A DNA stretch of 64,000 nt from JAAYBQ01 sp035403465 (GTDB lineage Bacteria > Spirochaetota > UBA4802 > UBA5550), in NCBI GenBank assembly GCA_035403465.1, contig DAONFG010000014.1, positions 1-64,000 of the forward strand. Reading direction: 5' to 3'. Of this stretch, positions 35,753-44,608 are shown in pieces (position 1 is the first letter of the stretch; each line of letters begins with the position of its first letter). The notes beneath the pieces were generated by a model. That model had not been told where the DNA came from. It did not search any database and was given only the letters and a program-made list of their open reading frames with translations. Position numbers and translations under genes: made by a program.

Positions 35753-35895
35753 TATAATTCTCCTGGTTATTTAAGAAATTTAATCTCCCGTTTTAAGCCT
35801 TACAAATATAATTAAGAAACAATTAAAGATCAAGAAAATAAACATTTAAAAGCTTAACACTTATTTACCGCCGAAACAGCTTATAAATAATTTTT

Positions 35896-36012
35896 GCCAC
35901 AGAGTCACAGAGCACAGAGTTAAAAATGGAAAAAAGGGGTTTCACACAAGGACGCAAAACAGCGAATAAAAAATTTTCTTGTTATCTCTGTGAACTCTGT
36001 GCCTCAGTGGCA
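35896..36012. repeat. CACAGAG-type palindromic intergenic element
   Basis: About 117 bp of imperfect palindrome. The left side GCCACAGAGTCACAGAG plus CACAGAGTT pairs with the right side AACTCTGTG plus CCTCAGTGGC; the middle has TTTCACACAAGGACGCAAAA. Very similar GCCACAGAG...CTCTGTGGC elements recur in many bacterial genomes (recalled, not searched). Confidence 0.6.
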
Positions 36013-36049
36013 GATACTTTAAACCGGTCAACGCACTTTGCGGGTTATT

Positions 36050-36604
36050 TCAGAATAAATTCAGGAAGTTATAAAATATTTTAATCCCATGCTCGGTCCT
36101 GTAATTTGACGGATCAAAACCTGTACCATAAACTCTTTCAGAAGCAATGCTCAAACACTGTACTGCGCCGTCACTTGAATATGCCTCTGTTTCAAAAACC
36201 TGCGGCAGGTTTTTTTTGTCAATTGTATGATTCCGGCGCAGCGCAACCCTGAACCTCTGGCCGATTCCCCTGAACAGACCCTCGCCGGTATGGCTCAGCG
36301 TATCCTCGGACAGGACATGACCGGTATTAACCACAGACCCTCCGTGCTGCCTGACTATCATCTCCATACCCTGGCACACCCCGAGCAGCGGAATTCTGCC
36401 ATGTTGATTTGCCAGGCTGGATCCGAGCGCATCATAAAGCAGGTTTCCCGGCCCGGCAGTAAGAATGACTGCACTGTAATCCCGTATATTTACATCCCGG
36501 GGATCAGTACTGCATGAAAGCACCACCGCACCGGATCCAAGGGATCTTATCATTGCAGCAGTTATATTTGCAGCAGAACCGTAATTATCAACTACAAGTA
36601 CCAT
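36050..36604 (-). CDS. TrpG-like class I glutamine amidotransferase domain, degenerate catalytic triad
   Basis: By overall pattern it is the glutaminase partner of anthranilate or aminodeoxychorismate synthase (184 aa): VLVVDNYGSAANI, ILTAGPGN (normally SPGPG), GVCQGMEMIV (normally GVCLGHQ; nucleophile Cys kept), GEGLFRGIG, and finally YGTGFDPSNYRTEHG, where functional enzymes have GVQFHPESILTEHG. Both the catalytic His and Glu are replaced (H to D, E to N), so glutamine hydrolysis is unlikely. It lies 3 bp downstream of the TrpE-like gene, in the same operon. The fold seems intact, with no stop or frameshift, which argues against a plain decaying gene. Confidence 0.75.
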   Translation of the reverse strand: MVLVVDNYGSAANITAAMIRSLGSGAVVLSCSTDPRDVNIRDYSAVILTAGPGNLLYDALGSSLANQHGRIPLLGVCQGMEMIVRQHGGSVVNTGHVLSEDTLSHTGEGLFRGIGQRFRVALRRNHTIDKKNLPQVFETEAYSSDGAVQCLSIASERVYGTGFDPSNYRTEHGIKIFYNFLNLF

Positions 36605-36607
36605 GGA

Positions 36608-38023
36608 TCACCCCCTTAACGCATACCCGAGACATGTAACCGCCGGGTATGCAGAAACTTTTGCAGAAAGGAGCACATCATCAGCAACAACTGAAGCATG
36701 AATAAGTGCGTAGCCCTGTATAACAGCCTTCGCTGCGTCAAATACAGCGCAACCTGTCATTACGCAGATATCGCATGACCTGTTATATCCAAAGTAACCG
36801 GCAACAGACCTCCCGGCAACCTGCAGTTTTTCATTGCTGTCGGCCTCTCCTGTGACCATTCCTGTTATGCTGCACGCCTGCAGTGTTTCACTTAATGCTT
36901 TAGCTATACCTGTTCCCGGCCTGAGTATGGCATTTATCCTTGTTACTATGCGGAGCCTGTTCTGGTACTCCTCGATATCCATGAATTTTTTCACTGTCAC
37001 TGTACCATCAAGCGCTGATGCCGCAAGGCTGTCGCGTGCCAGGTCTACAAGCACACTGTGAACGCCCCTGTCAGTGTCTGAACGGAGAAGTTCCCTGCGT
37101 GCAGCAGACCTGCCCTGTCTTGATTGAGGTGCCGCAGTAAAGCCTGACGCAGGTTTCATCATCATAGAGCCGTTTTTTATTTTCAGGTGTGTTTCCGGAG
37201 AACTGCCTGCAATCCGGCAGTGCGGCAGGTGCATGTAATACATATACGGTGAAGGGGACAGGCCGCGAAGTTTCATGTAAAAGCTGAATGCAGAGAATCG
37301 GCCGTGTGCATGCAGTTCCCTGGATACAGATGCGAGGGGTATGCCTTGAGCCGCGAGTTTATCCCTGGTCATTGCGGTATATTGCATAAAAATTTCATCA
37401 CTCACGGCAGGTTCAACAATCACATCATCGGCTTTTGAAGGCAGGAAATGTATCCGTTCATCTGCGATCATATCAAGTATGAAATGTTCCAGTTCCGCAA
37501 GGCGGGTCTCTCCTTTTTTAATTGCAGATTCAATGTCTGCGGGATCAGGGTAAACAACAGAACAGACATGATACTTACCGGTATGGTTATCAAACACAAC
37601 AAACTCATCTATGAGTAAAAATTCCGCCGACACCTTATCCACGGGCAGAGTCCCGGCAGACAGTGATCCGGAATAACCCGCATAACCTCCATTAAAATCC
37701 CCGAATTCTCCCGACACCGGAGAAACATGTTCAGACAGCTTTGCATCGATATATTCAAAAATACTGCACTTCTGAACACCGGAGTTACAGTTTTTTGTAA
37801 CCCGCACATTGCCATTCTCCTCTGAGACAATCTCTACGGGATTGAAGCACAGGAATGAAAAGCGTCCCTTATCCCTCGTCTTCCCGGCGCTTTCAAGAAA
37901 TATACAGTATCCCTTTAAATCCATTGCCTTCACAAGCGACATGAAATCAAATGAATTGATCCGCAACTCCCTGTACATGGGTACCCGTGTGTACTTACCG
38001 CTCCTGATATCCGTGTAATCCAT
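36608..38023 (-). CDS. TrpE/PabB-like chorismate-binding domain protein, catalytic residues lost
   Basis: Overall it aligns with anthranilate synthase component I. The N-terminal FLESAGKTRDKGRFSFLCFNP keeps the LLES-type Trp-binding region, and CRIAGSSPETHLKI keeps the core. In the active site PIAGTR has become PASGFT, AEHxMLVDLGRND has become GVHSVLVDLARDS (first Mg-ligand Glu lost), the S/H motif reads EEYQNRL, SGAPK has become TGMVT, TIRT has become VMTG, and the C-terminal YEET region (second Mg-ligand Glu) has become KVSA. It should not be a normal chorismate enzyme. Start at 38023: GGAGG six bases upstream; an earlier TTG reading is less likely. A leader peptide, attenuator and operator precede it. 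Confidence 0.75.
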   Translation of the reverse strand: MDYTDIRSGKYTRVPMYRELRINSFDFMSLVKAMDLKGYCIFLESAGKTRDKGRFSFLCFNPVEIVSEENGNVRVTKNCNSGVQKCSIFEYIDAKLSEHVSPVSGEFGDFNGGYAGYSGSLSAGTLPVDKVSAEFLLIDEFVVFDNHTGKYHVCSVVYPDPADIESAIKKGETRLAELEHFILDMIADERIHFLPSKADDVIVEPAVSDEIFMQYTAMTRDKLAAQGIPLASVSRELHAHGRFSAFSFYMKLRGLSPSPYMYYMHLPHCRIAGSSPETHLKIKNGSMMMKPASGFTAAPQSRQGRSAARRELLRSDTDRGVHSVLVDLARDSLAASALDGTVTVKKFMDIEEYQNRLRIVTRINAILRPGTGIAKALSETLQACSITGMVTGEADSNEKLQVAGRSVAGYFGYNRSCDICVMTGCAVFDAAKAVIQGYALIHASVVADDVLLSAKVSAYPAVTCLGYALRG

Positions 38024-38045
38024 TTTTTCCTCCATGTAATAACAC

Positions 38046-38072
38046 AAAAAAGACCGTGGATTTCCGCGGTCT
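38046..38072 (-). terminator. attenuator terminator before the TrpE-like gene
   Basis: Minus-strand stem AGACCG / CGGTCT, extended by GG/CC across one C-A mismatch, followed by six T, 23 bp before the TrpE-like start codon. Its 5' arm contains CCGCGG, which can instead pair with the identical self-complementary CCGCGG in the leader ORF (38114-38119) to form an antiterminator. Confidence 0.65.
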
Positions 38073-38098
38073 TCTGATCTGTATTATTATCCGGATAA

Positions 38099-38176
38099 TT
38101 AATACGAAAGCAGCCGCGGTTCTGTTCCTGACCCGCACCAGTTCATAAATAAGAATCCGTAAAAAATTTCATTCAT
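38099..38176 (-). CDS. trp-type leader peptide
   Basis: A 25-codon ORF beginning MNEIFYGFLFMNWCG and ending PRLLSY. It has a single Trp codon (38138-38140) followed by a GCGGGT segment that can pair with ACCGC later in the leader. Placement just downstream of the promoter and upstream of the attenuator fits a regulatory leader peptide; a second in-frame Met starts MNWCG. No strong ribosome site is seen, and one Trp codon is fewer than in classic trp leaders. Confidence 0.5.
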   Translation of the reverse strand: MNEIFYGFLFMNWCGSGTEPRLLSY

Positions 38177-38183
38177 AATAAAA

Positions 38184-38217
38184 TTGCCCATGTTTCTACA
38201 TATAGAAACATGGGCAA
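38184..38217 (-). promoter_or_regulatory. operator: perfect 15-bp inverted repeat over the -10 of the TrpE-like operon
   Basis: Arms TTGCCCATGTTTCTA and TAGAAACATGGGCAA, perfectly complementary with a 4-base centre. The centre coincides with the proposed -10 box, so a bound dimer would block RNA polymerase. The arms are unlike the E. coli TrpR operator. Confidence 0.7.
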
Positions 38218-38226
38218 TAATGTCAA
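38199..38226 (-). promoter_or_regulatory. sigma-70-type promoter of the TrpE-like operon
   Basis: Minus strand: perfect -35 TTGACA (38221-38226), 16-bp spacer, -10 TATATG (38199-38204). Transcription would start near 38192, about 16 nt before the leader ORF. Confidence 0.6.
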
Positions 38227-38449
38227 CTCATTTATTAAAAAATACAGGCCTTTTTCACTCCTGCCGGATTGTCGGGAAACCGTTTAATTATTTCTTAACA
38301 AAAGTTGTTTCCCATACGCAGGGATCACCTGCGGGGATTTTCAAGGGGTTGCACTCCTTACCCCCTTAAAAAAATTATTTATTGCGTAATCATTAGTACT
38401 TGAATCCCAACATTCCGGGATGAGTTACTTTTTTTAATTTAAACCGCTG
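38227..38449. other. intergenic region upstream of the trp-type promoter
   Basis: No gene seen. It holds a short inverted repeat ATCCC-aacattcc-GGGAT (about 38405-38422) of the REP-like kind and an AAGGGGT...ACCCCCTT imperfect palindrome near 38344-38366. Confidence 0.35.
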
Positions 38450-38788
38450 CTATTTTACAGACATTATAACAATGCCTATAATCGCGAATAATCCCGAAAG
38501 AACAAGTGAAATCCTGAGCCTGTCTGTTTTACGTTTAAGCCTTGTGAAATTAAAAACCAGCCCTGAAACACTCATGATCAGCTGAATAACAAAAAGCGCA
38601 AACATAGCGCTCGAGACAGCCTTTGAAGAGGTAGTCTGCAGCGTAGGTCTGCTCAACTGCATACCCGCTGAAGTCGGATTAGTAATCATAAGAAGGATAA
38701 CCACTATCCCGATGATCAGCCAGATAACAATTGATATCCACTTGATCATATTGATTATAAAATCAGGTCCCTTTCTGCGATTTTTCAT
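38450..38788 (-). CDS. small integral membrane protein, function unknown
   Basis: A 112-aa protein with three predicted membrane helices (MIKWISIVIWLIIGIVVILL; SAMFALFVIQLIMSVSGLVF; ISLVLSGLFAIIGIVIM) and a basic N-terminus (MKNRRKG). A family was not recognised. GGAGAGAT lies just before the ATG. It stands alone, divergent from the kinase at 39068. Confidence 0.6.
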   Translation of the reverse strand: MKNRRKGPDFIINMIKWISIVIWLIIGIVVILLMITNPTSAGMQLSRPTLQTTSSKAVSSAMFALFVIQLIMSVSGLVFNFTRLKRKTDRLRISLVLSGLFAIIGIVIMSVK

Positions 38789-39067
38789 TTATCTCTCCTT
38801 TCCCGGCGATGTGATAACAATAAAATACTTATAAAAGATCAATTTGCAATATAAAAAAAAGAGTATGTTCCTTTTTTTATAAGATCCGGGGCACGATAAC
38901 ATACATTCTGATTACATTATACTTTCAATCTGCAGAATATAAAATGTATTTACAAATAGACTACCCCTGATAACCAGATATATGATATGAAAATACCGGG
39001 TTTTCTGTGCAGATTCCTGAATCTGCATGATTAATCCCTATCATTAAAAATTTCATGAGGATTAATC

Positions 39068-40357
39068 ATGAACACGGCAGATAAAAAACCTATTGAATTC
39101 GTCAGCATTAGAGATGCACAGAATCTCTCAGGACATGACAAAAGTATTCTCGAGACCATTGAACATATCAACCGTAAAATAGCCTCGATTGAAACGCTGT
39201 CCGGAACCATTGACTTTCTTTTTGACAATACACAGGGGATTATACCGTGCGACAGGCTGGCAATATCATTCTTTGAAGAGAACGGCAGCAGGCTGCGTAT
39301 ACACCATGTTGCCGCCGCATATAAAAAGCTGTATCTAAAGGACGGCTACAGTGCAGACCTGGGCGGAAGTTCACTCACAAAAGTTTTCAGTTCAGGTGAT
39401 CCCAGGATTATCAACAACCTCGCAGAATACCTGAAGACCCACCAGGCAAGCGATTCGACACGGCTGCTCCTGCACGAAGGGATTAATTCGAGCATGACAT
39501 GCCCCGTATCTGTCGAAGGGAGACCGGTAGGCCTGCTCTTCTTCAGCTCAAGGCAGACAGACATTTATACGAAAGATCACCTGGCAATGATCTTAATGAT
39601 TATCGAGAGGATCGGCCAGGCTGTTGAAAAGACATGGCATATCGAACAGCTCTCTGAAGCGATAAACTCATACATGGAGATGCTGAGCTTCGTCAGCCAT
39701 GAACTGAAAAGTCCCCTTGATTCGATAATCTCTCTTGGGAACACACTTTCAGGCGGTTACTTCGGGAAAATGGATGAAAAACATAAAGGATACGTTGAGC
39801 GCATGGTCATCAAGGCAAAATACCTGCGCGAGATGACATCTGAATACATGACGCTCTCTCAGTTTGAGACTGGAAAAATCAACCTGAATATGAAGAGTGT
39901 CCATATTCTGAAAGATATTGTTGCTGAAGCGATTGATATAGTAATGCCGCAGGCAGCCGAAAAGAGAATGAACATCCATGTGCCTCCATCTGAATCTGAT
40001 ACGGAATTCAAATGCGATCCGTCCCTGGTTAAAATTGTCGTAAACAACCTGATGAGCAATGCTGTCAAATACGGGAACATCGATGGAGATGTCACAATAA
40101 GCCTTAATGTTACAGATGATAAACTTACACTTGCAGTGCGGAACACGGGTCCGGGATTTCCCGAAGAGGCCAAGCAGAAACTCTTCAGAAAATTTTCACG
40201 GATCGACAAGAAGGAGCTCATGGAACGTAAGGGTACTGGTGTCGGCCTTTACAGCAGCTGGAGGATCATACAGCTTCACGGAGGATCGATGAAAGCCGAA
40301 TCTGTCGAGAACCAGTGGGCGGAGTTTTCATTTACTCTTCCACTGCGTGGAATATGA
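39068..40357 (+). CDS. GAF-domain sensor histidine kinase
   Basis: A soluble kinase of 429 aa. The GAF domain at about residues 35-190 (TIDFLFDNTQGIIPCDRLAISFFE; SMTCPVSVEGRPVGLLFFSSRQ) precedes a HisKA domain with the phosphoacceptor in SFVSHELKSPLDSIISLGN, N-box VVNNLMSNAVKYGN, G1 RNTGPGFP and G2 GTGVGLYSSWRII. No membrane segment. GAGGATTAATC precedes the ATG. The MBL hydrolase and a hybrid kinase follow on the same strand with small gaps, suggesting a shared signalling cluster. Confidence 0.92.
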   Translation: MNTADKKPIEFVSIRDAQNLSGHDKSILETIEHINRKIASIETLSGTIDFLFDNTQGIIPCDRLAISFFEENGSRLRIHHVAAAYKKLYLKDGYSADLGGSSLTKVFSSGDPRIINNLAEYLKTHQASDSTRLLLHEGINSSMTCPVSVEGRPVGLLFFSSRQTDIYTKDHLAMILMIIERIGQAVEKTWHIEQLSEAINSYMEMLSFVSHELKSPLDSIISLGNTLSGGYFGKMDEKHKGYVERMVIKAKYLREMTSEYMTLSQFETGKINLNMKSVHILKDIVAEAIDIVMPQAAEKRMNIHVPPSESDTEFKCDPSLVKIVVNNLMSNAVKYGNIDGDVTISLNVTDDKLTLAVRNTGPGFPEEAKQKLFRKFSRIDKKELMERKGTGVGLYSSWRIIQLHGGSMKAESVENQWAEFSFTLPLRGI

Positions 40358-40413
40358 ATAATTCATGAGACAGGCCAACTCTTCGTTAAAAAAAATTATC
40401 CGGTTGATCGATT

Positions 40414-41496
40414 ATGAACAATACAGCATTACACAAAGATAACATTGAACTGCATATTTTTTCAGACAGGCGCGGCAAATCCTCAATAAGCACCTTCTCC
40501 AATACATATGCATTCACGCTTGACGGCAAGTGGTATCTCATAGACACGTCCTGCGGGAAGAAAAGGTACCGCGAACTCCGTGCATTTACAGCTGAACATC
40601 CGTGCAGCATGATCCTTTGCACGCACTACCATAATGACCACATAGCAAATAACGGGCGCACAGGCGGCAGAAGGACCCCGATAATCTATCATTACAATGT
40701 ACGGAGCAAGGTACACTGGCTCAGAATGAACAGCACAGGCCAGTTGCTTATGATGTACAGGGACCTTGACAGGGATGGATTACTCCGCAGCATCGGATTT
40801 TCAGGAAAGGGTTTTATCCGTGCTATAAACAGCTACCGGATTCTGTCGGATTTTATCATGCCCGGACTTATTTTTCTTGTGGCATGGCTGCAGTCACTTA
40901 AAATGATCGGAAGAATTTATACAGGCAGAAAACGCATAGCATACCTTGAGCCCGGTGACAAAAATGATTATGACCTTGGCGGATTCACCTGCCCTGCCTG
41001 GCAAATTGCAGATGGCCTCTATGCAATAGAAACCCCCGGGCACTCAGACTGCCATGTGGCCTATTACCTGCCCGGCAGCAGCACGCTCTTCTGCGGCGAT
41101 GCGCTGAATTTCCTTAATCCCAATGATATTCAGTTCGGCAGCATCACCGACGTGCTAACGTCACAGAAGCTGATACTTGAACTGGCACAAAAACTGAATA
41201 TTGACCGTATATGCATGGGACATTACGAACCTATTACTGGAAATTCCGAAATTCTTGATTATGTTAGTGATATTATCCGGCGCCATGAACATGTATACAG
41301 ACTTGTTTCAGAGTACCTGCTGAAAAATGGTAATGGGAAGACATTCGGAGAACTTTACAGCGCCATAAAAAATATTGATGATGAAATGATAAAAAAACTC
41401 GCAAAAATAACATTCCCCAGGTCAACGCTGGTTTTCCTGGATGTCTATCTGCTGAAAATGATAAAGGAGCTGGGGCTGGAATGCCGTGAAGGTTAA
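40414..41496 (+). CDS. MBL-fold metallo-hydrolase, larger type
   Basis: A 360-aa beta-lactamase-fold protein. Metal motif CTHYHNDHIANN (HxHxDH-like with Tyr), later ligands in ETPGHSDCHVAYYL (GHS) and LFCGDALNF (D), and GHYEPI near residue 270. A segment at about 130-175 is hydrophobic (SDFIMPGLIFLVAWLQSL), so it may touch the membrane. It sits 56 bp after the GAF kinase and overlaps the GTG start of the following hybrid kinase by 11 bp, so the three look co-expressed. The substrate is unknown. Confidence 0.82.
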   Translation: MNNTALHKDNIELHIFSDRRGKSSISTFSNTYAFTLDGKWYLIDTSCGKKRYRELRAFTAEHPCSMILCTHYHNDHIANNGRTGGRRTPIIYHYNVRSKVHWLRMNSTGQLLMMYRDLDRDGLLRSIGFSGKGFIRAINSYRILSDFIMPGLIFLVAWLQSLKMIGRIYTGRKRIAYLEPGDKNDYDLGGFTCPAWQIADGLYAIETPGHSDCHVAYYLPGSSTLFCGDALNFLNPNDIQFGSITDVLTSQKLILELAQKLNIDRICMGHYEPITGNSEILDYVSDIIRRHEHVYRLVSEYLLKNGNGKTFGELYSAIKNIDDEMIKKLAKITFPRSTLVFLDVYLLKMIKELGLECREG

Positions 41497-43663
41497 CAGA
41501 TTGAGTGATCAACCGCAGAAAGATGCTGAAAAATCTGAACTTTATTCGGTAACAACCGGGCTGCTCTACCAGAATTATATTCTGAGTTTTACCGGAATCA
41601 TGCTGACAGCCATTGTAATAGCATATCTGGTTTACAGGGACCAGGGTCCGGAATTTTTAACGTCATCGATGATAAGGCTCTGGCTTCCTGTTACATGCAT
41701 TCTCCTGTTGCTCAAAATGACCATTTCGGCAATATACATGAAGGCATCTTCAACTTATACATTGAATGAAAAAAAATGGCGATACATTTTTTATTTGCTG
41801 GTTTCCATAGCAGGTGCAGCAATCGGCTCTTCAGCATACTATACACGCGTGATTGAAAATCCCGGCATATTTTTAATCCTGGTCATGGTCGTCGGTACCC
41901 TCTCATCGGCATCCACGGGCCTTCTTTCGCCCAACCTTAAGGCTGTCACACTTTTTCACCTGTTTATGCTGCTCCCCTACATTGTGCAGTTCATAACTGC
42001 GGGCAAGTGGTCAGGCTTAACCATTATACTTGTATGGTGTTATGTACTTTTCACGACATCTAAAATCATTAACCGCACGCTCATACAATCGCTGATGTTG
42101 AAAATCGAAAATGACCGCATTATAAACCGGCTTAAACAATCCGAGGAAAAGTTTTCCAAATCTTTTCATTCCGGAGCGGCACCCATGGCACTCCTCAGGT
42201 TCAGGGACGCGATGTTCATTGACGCCAATGACGCATTCCTTACTCTCCTTAAATATTCGCGTGAAGAGGTAATCAACAAGACACCTTATGACCTTGAACT
42301 TTATGACAATCCTGCTGCAATCGTTGGACTTGTAATGGAAACCAACGCAAAGGGATTTATTCACAACAGGGAAATTACCCTTCTTACCAGCGACGGTAAA
42401 GCGAAGCACTGTATTCTTACTATTGAAAGCTTCCCCCTTGACAAATCGATGACCGCGCTGTGCATGCTTCTGGACTTCAGCGAAAGACTGGAATACCAGA
42501 AACAGCTCCAGGTTGAAAGGGACAGGTACGAAAACGCCGCCAATGTCAAAGCAAGGTTCCTTGCTACAATGAGTCACGAGATAAGGACTCCCATGAACTC
42601 AATCATAGGCATGACAAATTTAGCGTTGATATCCGATGACAGTAACGAGAGGATCGACTACCTTGGAGTAGTAAAGGAATCAGCCGAATACCTCCTTGTA
42701 CTGCTAAATGACATACTGGATATTTCCTCATTAGAAGCAGGAAAGATCAGGCTCGACATGATCGATTCAGACCTGCACAAAATCGTGGACATCTCATGCA
42801 GGACAATGGAGATGTTTGCAAAGAACAGGAAACTGCATTTCACATGGAGTATCGATGAGAACCTGCCTCAATACATCAAGGCCGCGCCCGAAAGGCTGCG
42901 ACAGGTACTAATCAACCTTATCAGCAACGCAATCAAGTTTACTCCCGACGGCAGCATCAATCTTCATATCAGGATATGGCGTGATGGACATTACAGCATA
43001 CAGCCGGGGCAGGATGATTACATAGAGTTCGCGGTAACCGATACCGGAATAGGCATACCTGAAACAAAAATCGAAAAAATATTCGACAGCTTTACGCAGG
43101 CTGATGAAAGCACGTTCAGGAGATATGGAGGTACGGGCCTGGGACTTACCATATCCCAAAACCTGATTACAATGATGGACGGGGATATCCGTGTAGATAG
43201 TGTACTCGGCAAAGGAAGTACATTCAGGTTCATAATACCACTGGTAAAAGGCAACAGACCGGTCGAGGATACCAGCTACCTGGCACCTGAAAAAAGCTCC
43301 GGATCAAAAAGAATCCTCATCGCAGAGGACAATATAATGAACCAGAAGCTGATCTCCGCCTACATGAAAAAAACCGGGCACGAATACATCCTGGTTGAAA
43401 ACGGAGCTGACGCCATAGACATTCTGAAAAAAGAAAAATTCGATGCGGTATTGATGGACCTGGAGATGCCGGTAATGGACGGCCGGGACTCTCTTTTAAG
43501 AATAAGGTCCGGGGAAGCCGGTGAATCAAACAGAAACATACCGGTATTTGCAATGAGTGCCCACGTCATGACCGACATAATTGATTCATGCATCAGGGAG
43601 GGATTCAACGGGTATATTACCAAGCCGATTGACCTGAAAAAACTGAGGGGAATCATCGAATAA
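41486..43663 (+). CDS. membrane hybrid sensor histidine kinase (PAS-HisKA-HATPase-receiver)
   Basis: A 725-aa inner-membrane sensor. About six membrane helices lie in residues 25-200 with no large periplasmic domain. Then comes a PAS domain (about 215-335: SGAAPMALLRFRDAMFIDANDAF), HisKA (FLATMSHEIRTPMNSIIG), HATPase (VLINLISNAIKFTPDG, DTGIGIPE, GGTGLGLTIS) and a C-terminal receiver (LIAEDNIMNQKL, phosphoacceptor in AVLMDLEMPVMDG, K in ITKPIDL). The start is a GTG overlapping the end of the MBL gene; a TTG at 41501 is an alternative. No HPt domain is fused or adjacent. Confidence 0.92.
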   Translation: MKVNRLSDQPQKDAEKSELYSVTTGLLYQNYILSFTGIMLTAIVIAYLVYRDQGPEFLTSSMIRLWLPVTCILLLLKMTISAIYMKASSTYTLNEKKWRYIFYLLVSIAGAAIGSSAYYTRVIENPGIFLILVMVVGTLSSASTGLLSPNLKAVTLFHLFMLLPYIVQFITAGKWSGLTIILVWCYVLFTTSKIINRTLIQSLMLKIENDRIINRLKQSEEKFSKSFHSGAAPMALLRFRDAMFIDANDAFLTLLKYSREEVINKTPYDLELYDNPAAIVGLVMETNAKGFIHNREITLLTSDGKAKHCILTIESFPLDKSMTALCMLLDFSERLEYQKQLQVERDRYENAANVKARFLATMSHEIRTPMNSIIGMTNLALISDDSNERIDYLGVVKESAEYLLVLLNDILDISSLEAGKIRLDMIDSDLHKIVDISCRTMEMFAKNRKLHFTWSIDENLPQYIKAAPERLRQVLINLISNAIKFTPDGSINLHIRIWRDGHYSIQPGQDDYIEFAVTDTGIGIPETKIEKIFDSFTQADESTFRRYGGTGLGLTISQNLITMMDGDIRVDSVLGKGSTFRFIIPLVKGNRPVEDTSYLAPEKSSGSKRILIAEDNIMNQKLISAYMKKTGHEYILVENGADAIDILKKEKFDAVLMDLEMPVMDGRDSLLRIRSGEAGESNRNIPVFAMSAHVMTDIIDSCIREGFNGYITKPIDLKKLRGIIE

Positions 43664-43969
43664 TTTATACCGGCAGAAACCAGATGTAACAATATATCAA
43701 TATCCATCACAGAAAAGCATTCGTAAACCTGATTGTAAGTAAACTCCTTGACTTCGAGATGCATGAATTTATTAATGTTTTCATAAAATCTTTACAAGCA
43801 AACAGAAATTCTTTTTATAGTCAAATACAACACTTTGATCAGGATATTGATGCTATAACCGGCACCAATTAAAAATAACCGCCTGCTTGACGGATCACTG
43901 CACAGGCCTGTTGCTAAAACCGAATGTTTAACACGGATAAAACTTATTATTGTCAGGAAAAGTATTAAA
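43664..43969. other. intergenic region before the DedA gene
   Basis: About 306 bp, AT-rich. I see no gene, RNA or clear terminator. No strong Shine-Dalgarno precedes the DedA ATG. Confidence 0.35.
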
Positions 43970-44602
43970 ATGGATATATATACACTTATTAATAATCTCA
44001 GCGGTATGGATCATGCATCATTGATTTACTTTATCCTGCTGGGAATACTTCTTTTATGCGGTTTCGGACTCCCTGTTCCTGAAGATATAATACTGATATC
44101 AGGGGGTTACTTGTCACACCTGCATATTCTCGATATAAGGATATTCCTGCCCCTTGCGATGTTCGGAGTGCTGGCAGGCGATGCAACAATGTTTATGCTG
44201 GGAAGGAAACTGGGTTATCCATTTCTTAAAAAAAAATTCGCGCGGAGATTTATAAGCACACAGAATCTCAGCAGGGCGGAAGATGCTTTTGAAAAATACG
44301 GCGACAGGATCTTCTTTGCCGCAAGGTTTCTCCCGGGACTGAGGACTCCTATTTACTTCACCGGCGGAGCACTTAATGCGAAATTTTATAAATTCTTTAT
44401 GTTCGATTTTTTTGCAGCGATCATAAGCGTTCCATTGTGGATATTCGGAGCCTATTATGGCGGGGAATACCTGGAGCGGGTAATCCATGTGGGTAAAAAT
44501 GTTCAGTTCGGGATTATTGCCTTCATTCTGGCACTCGTACTGATAACTCTGGGCTGGAGATTCTATAAAAACAGGAACGGCCGTAAAACCGTATCTGAAT
44601 AA
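43970..44602 (+). CDS. DedA/VTT-family membrane protein
   Basis: A 210-aa inner-membrane protein of the DedA (SNARE-associated/VTT) family, whose members act in undecaprenyl-phosphate or phospholipid flipping and proton-dependent homeostasis. Visible: GFGLPVPEDIILISGGYLSH (conserved E), LAGDATMFMLGRKLGYPFL, and FAARFLPGLRTPIYFTGGAL, the F..R..PG.R family signature. Terminal membrane helices end with a basic tail. Confidence 0.92.
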   Translation: MDIYTLINNLSGMDHASLIYFILLGILLLCGFGLPVPEDIILISGGYLSHLHILDIRIFLPLAMFGVLAGDATMFMLGRKLGYPFLKKKFARRFISTQNLSRAEDAFEKYGDRIFFAARFLPGLRTPIYFTGGALNAKFYKFFMFDFFAAIISVPLWIFGAYYGGEYLERVIHVGKNVQFGIIAFILALVLITLGWRFYKNRNGRKTVSE

Positions 44603-44608
44603 CCTGTT

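Noticed and set aside
35380..35760. Ribosomal -1 frameshifting to join the outer-membrane protein frames
   Set aside because: The GGG TTT TCG context does not fit an X XXY YYZ slippery heptamer in phase; mutation or a sequencing error is simpler.
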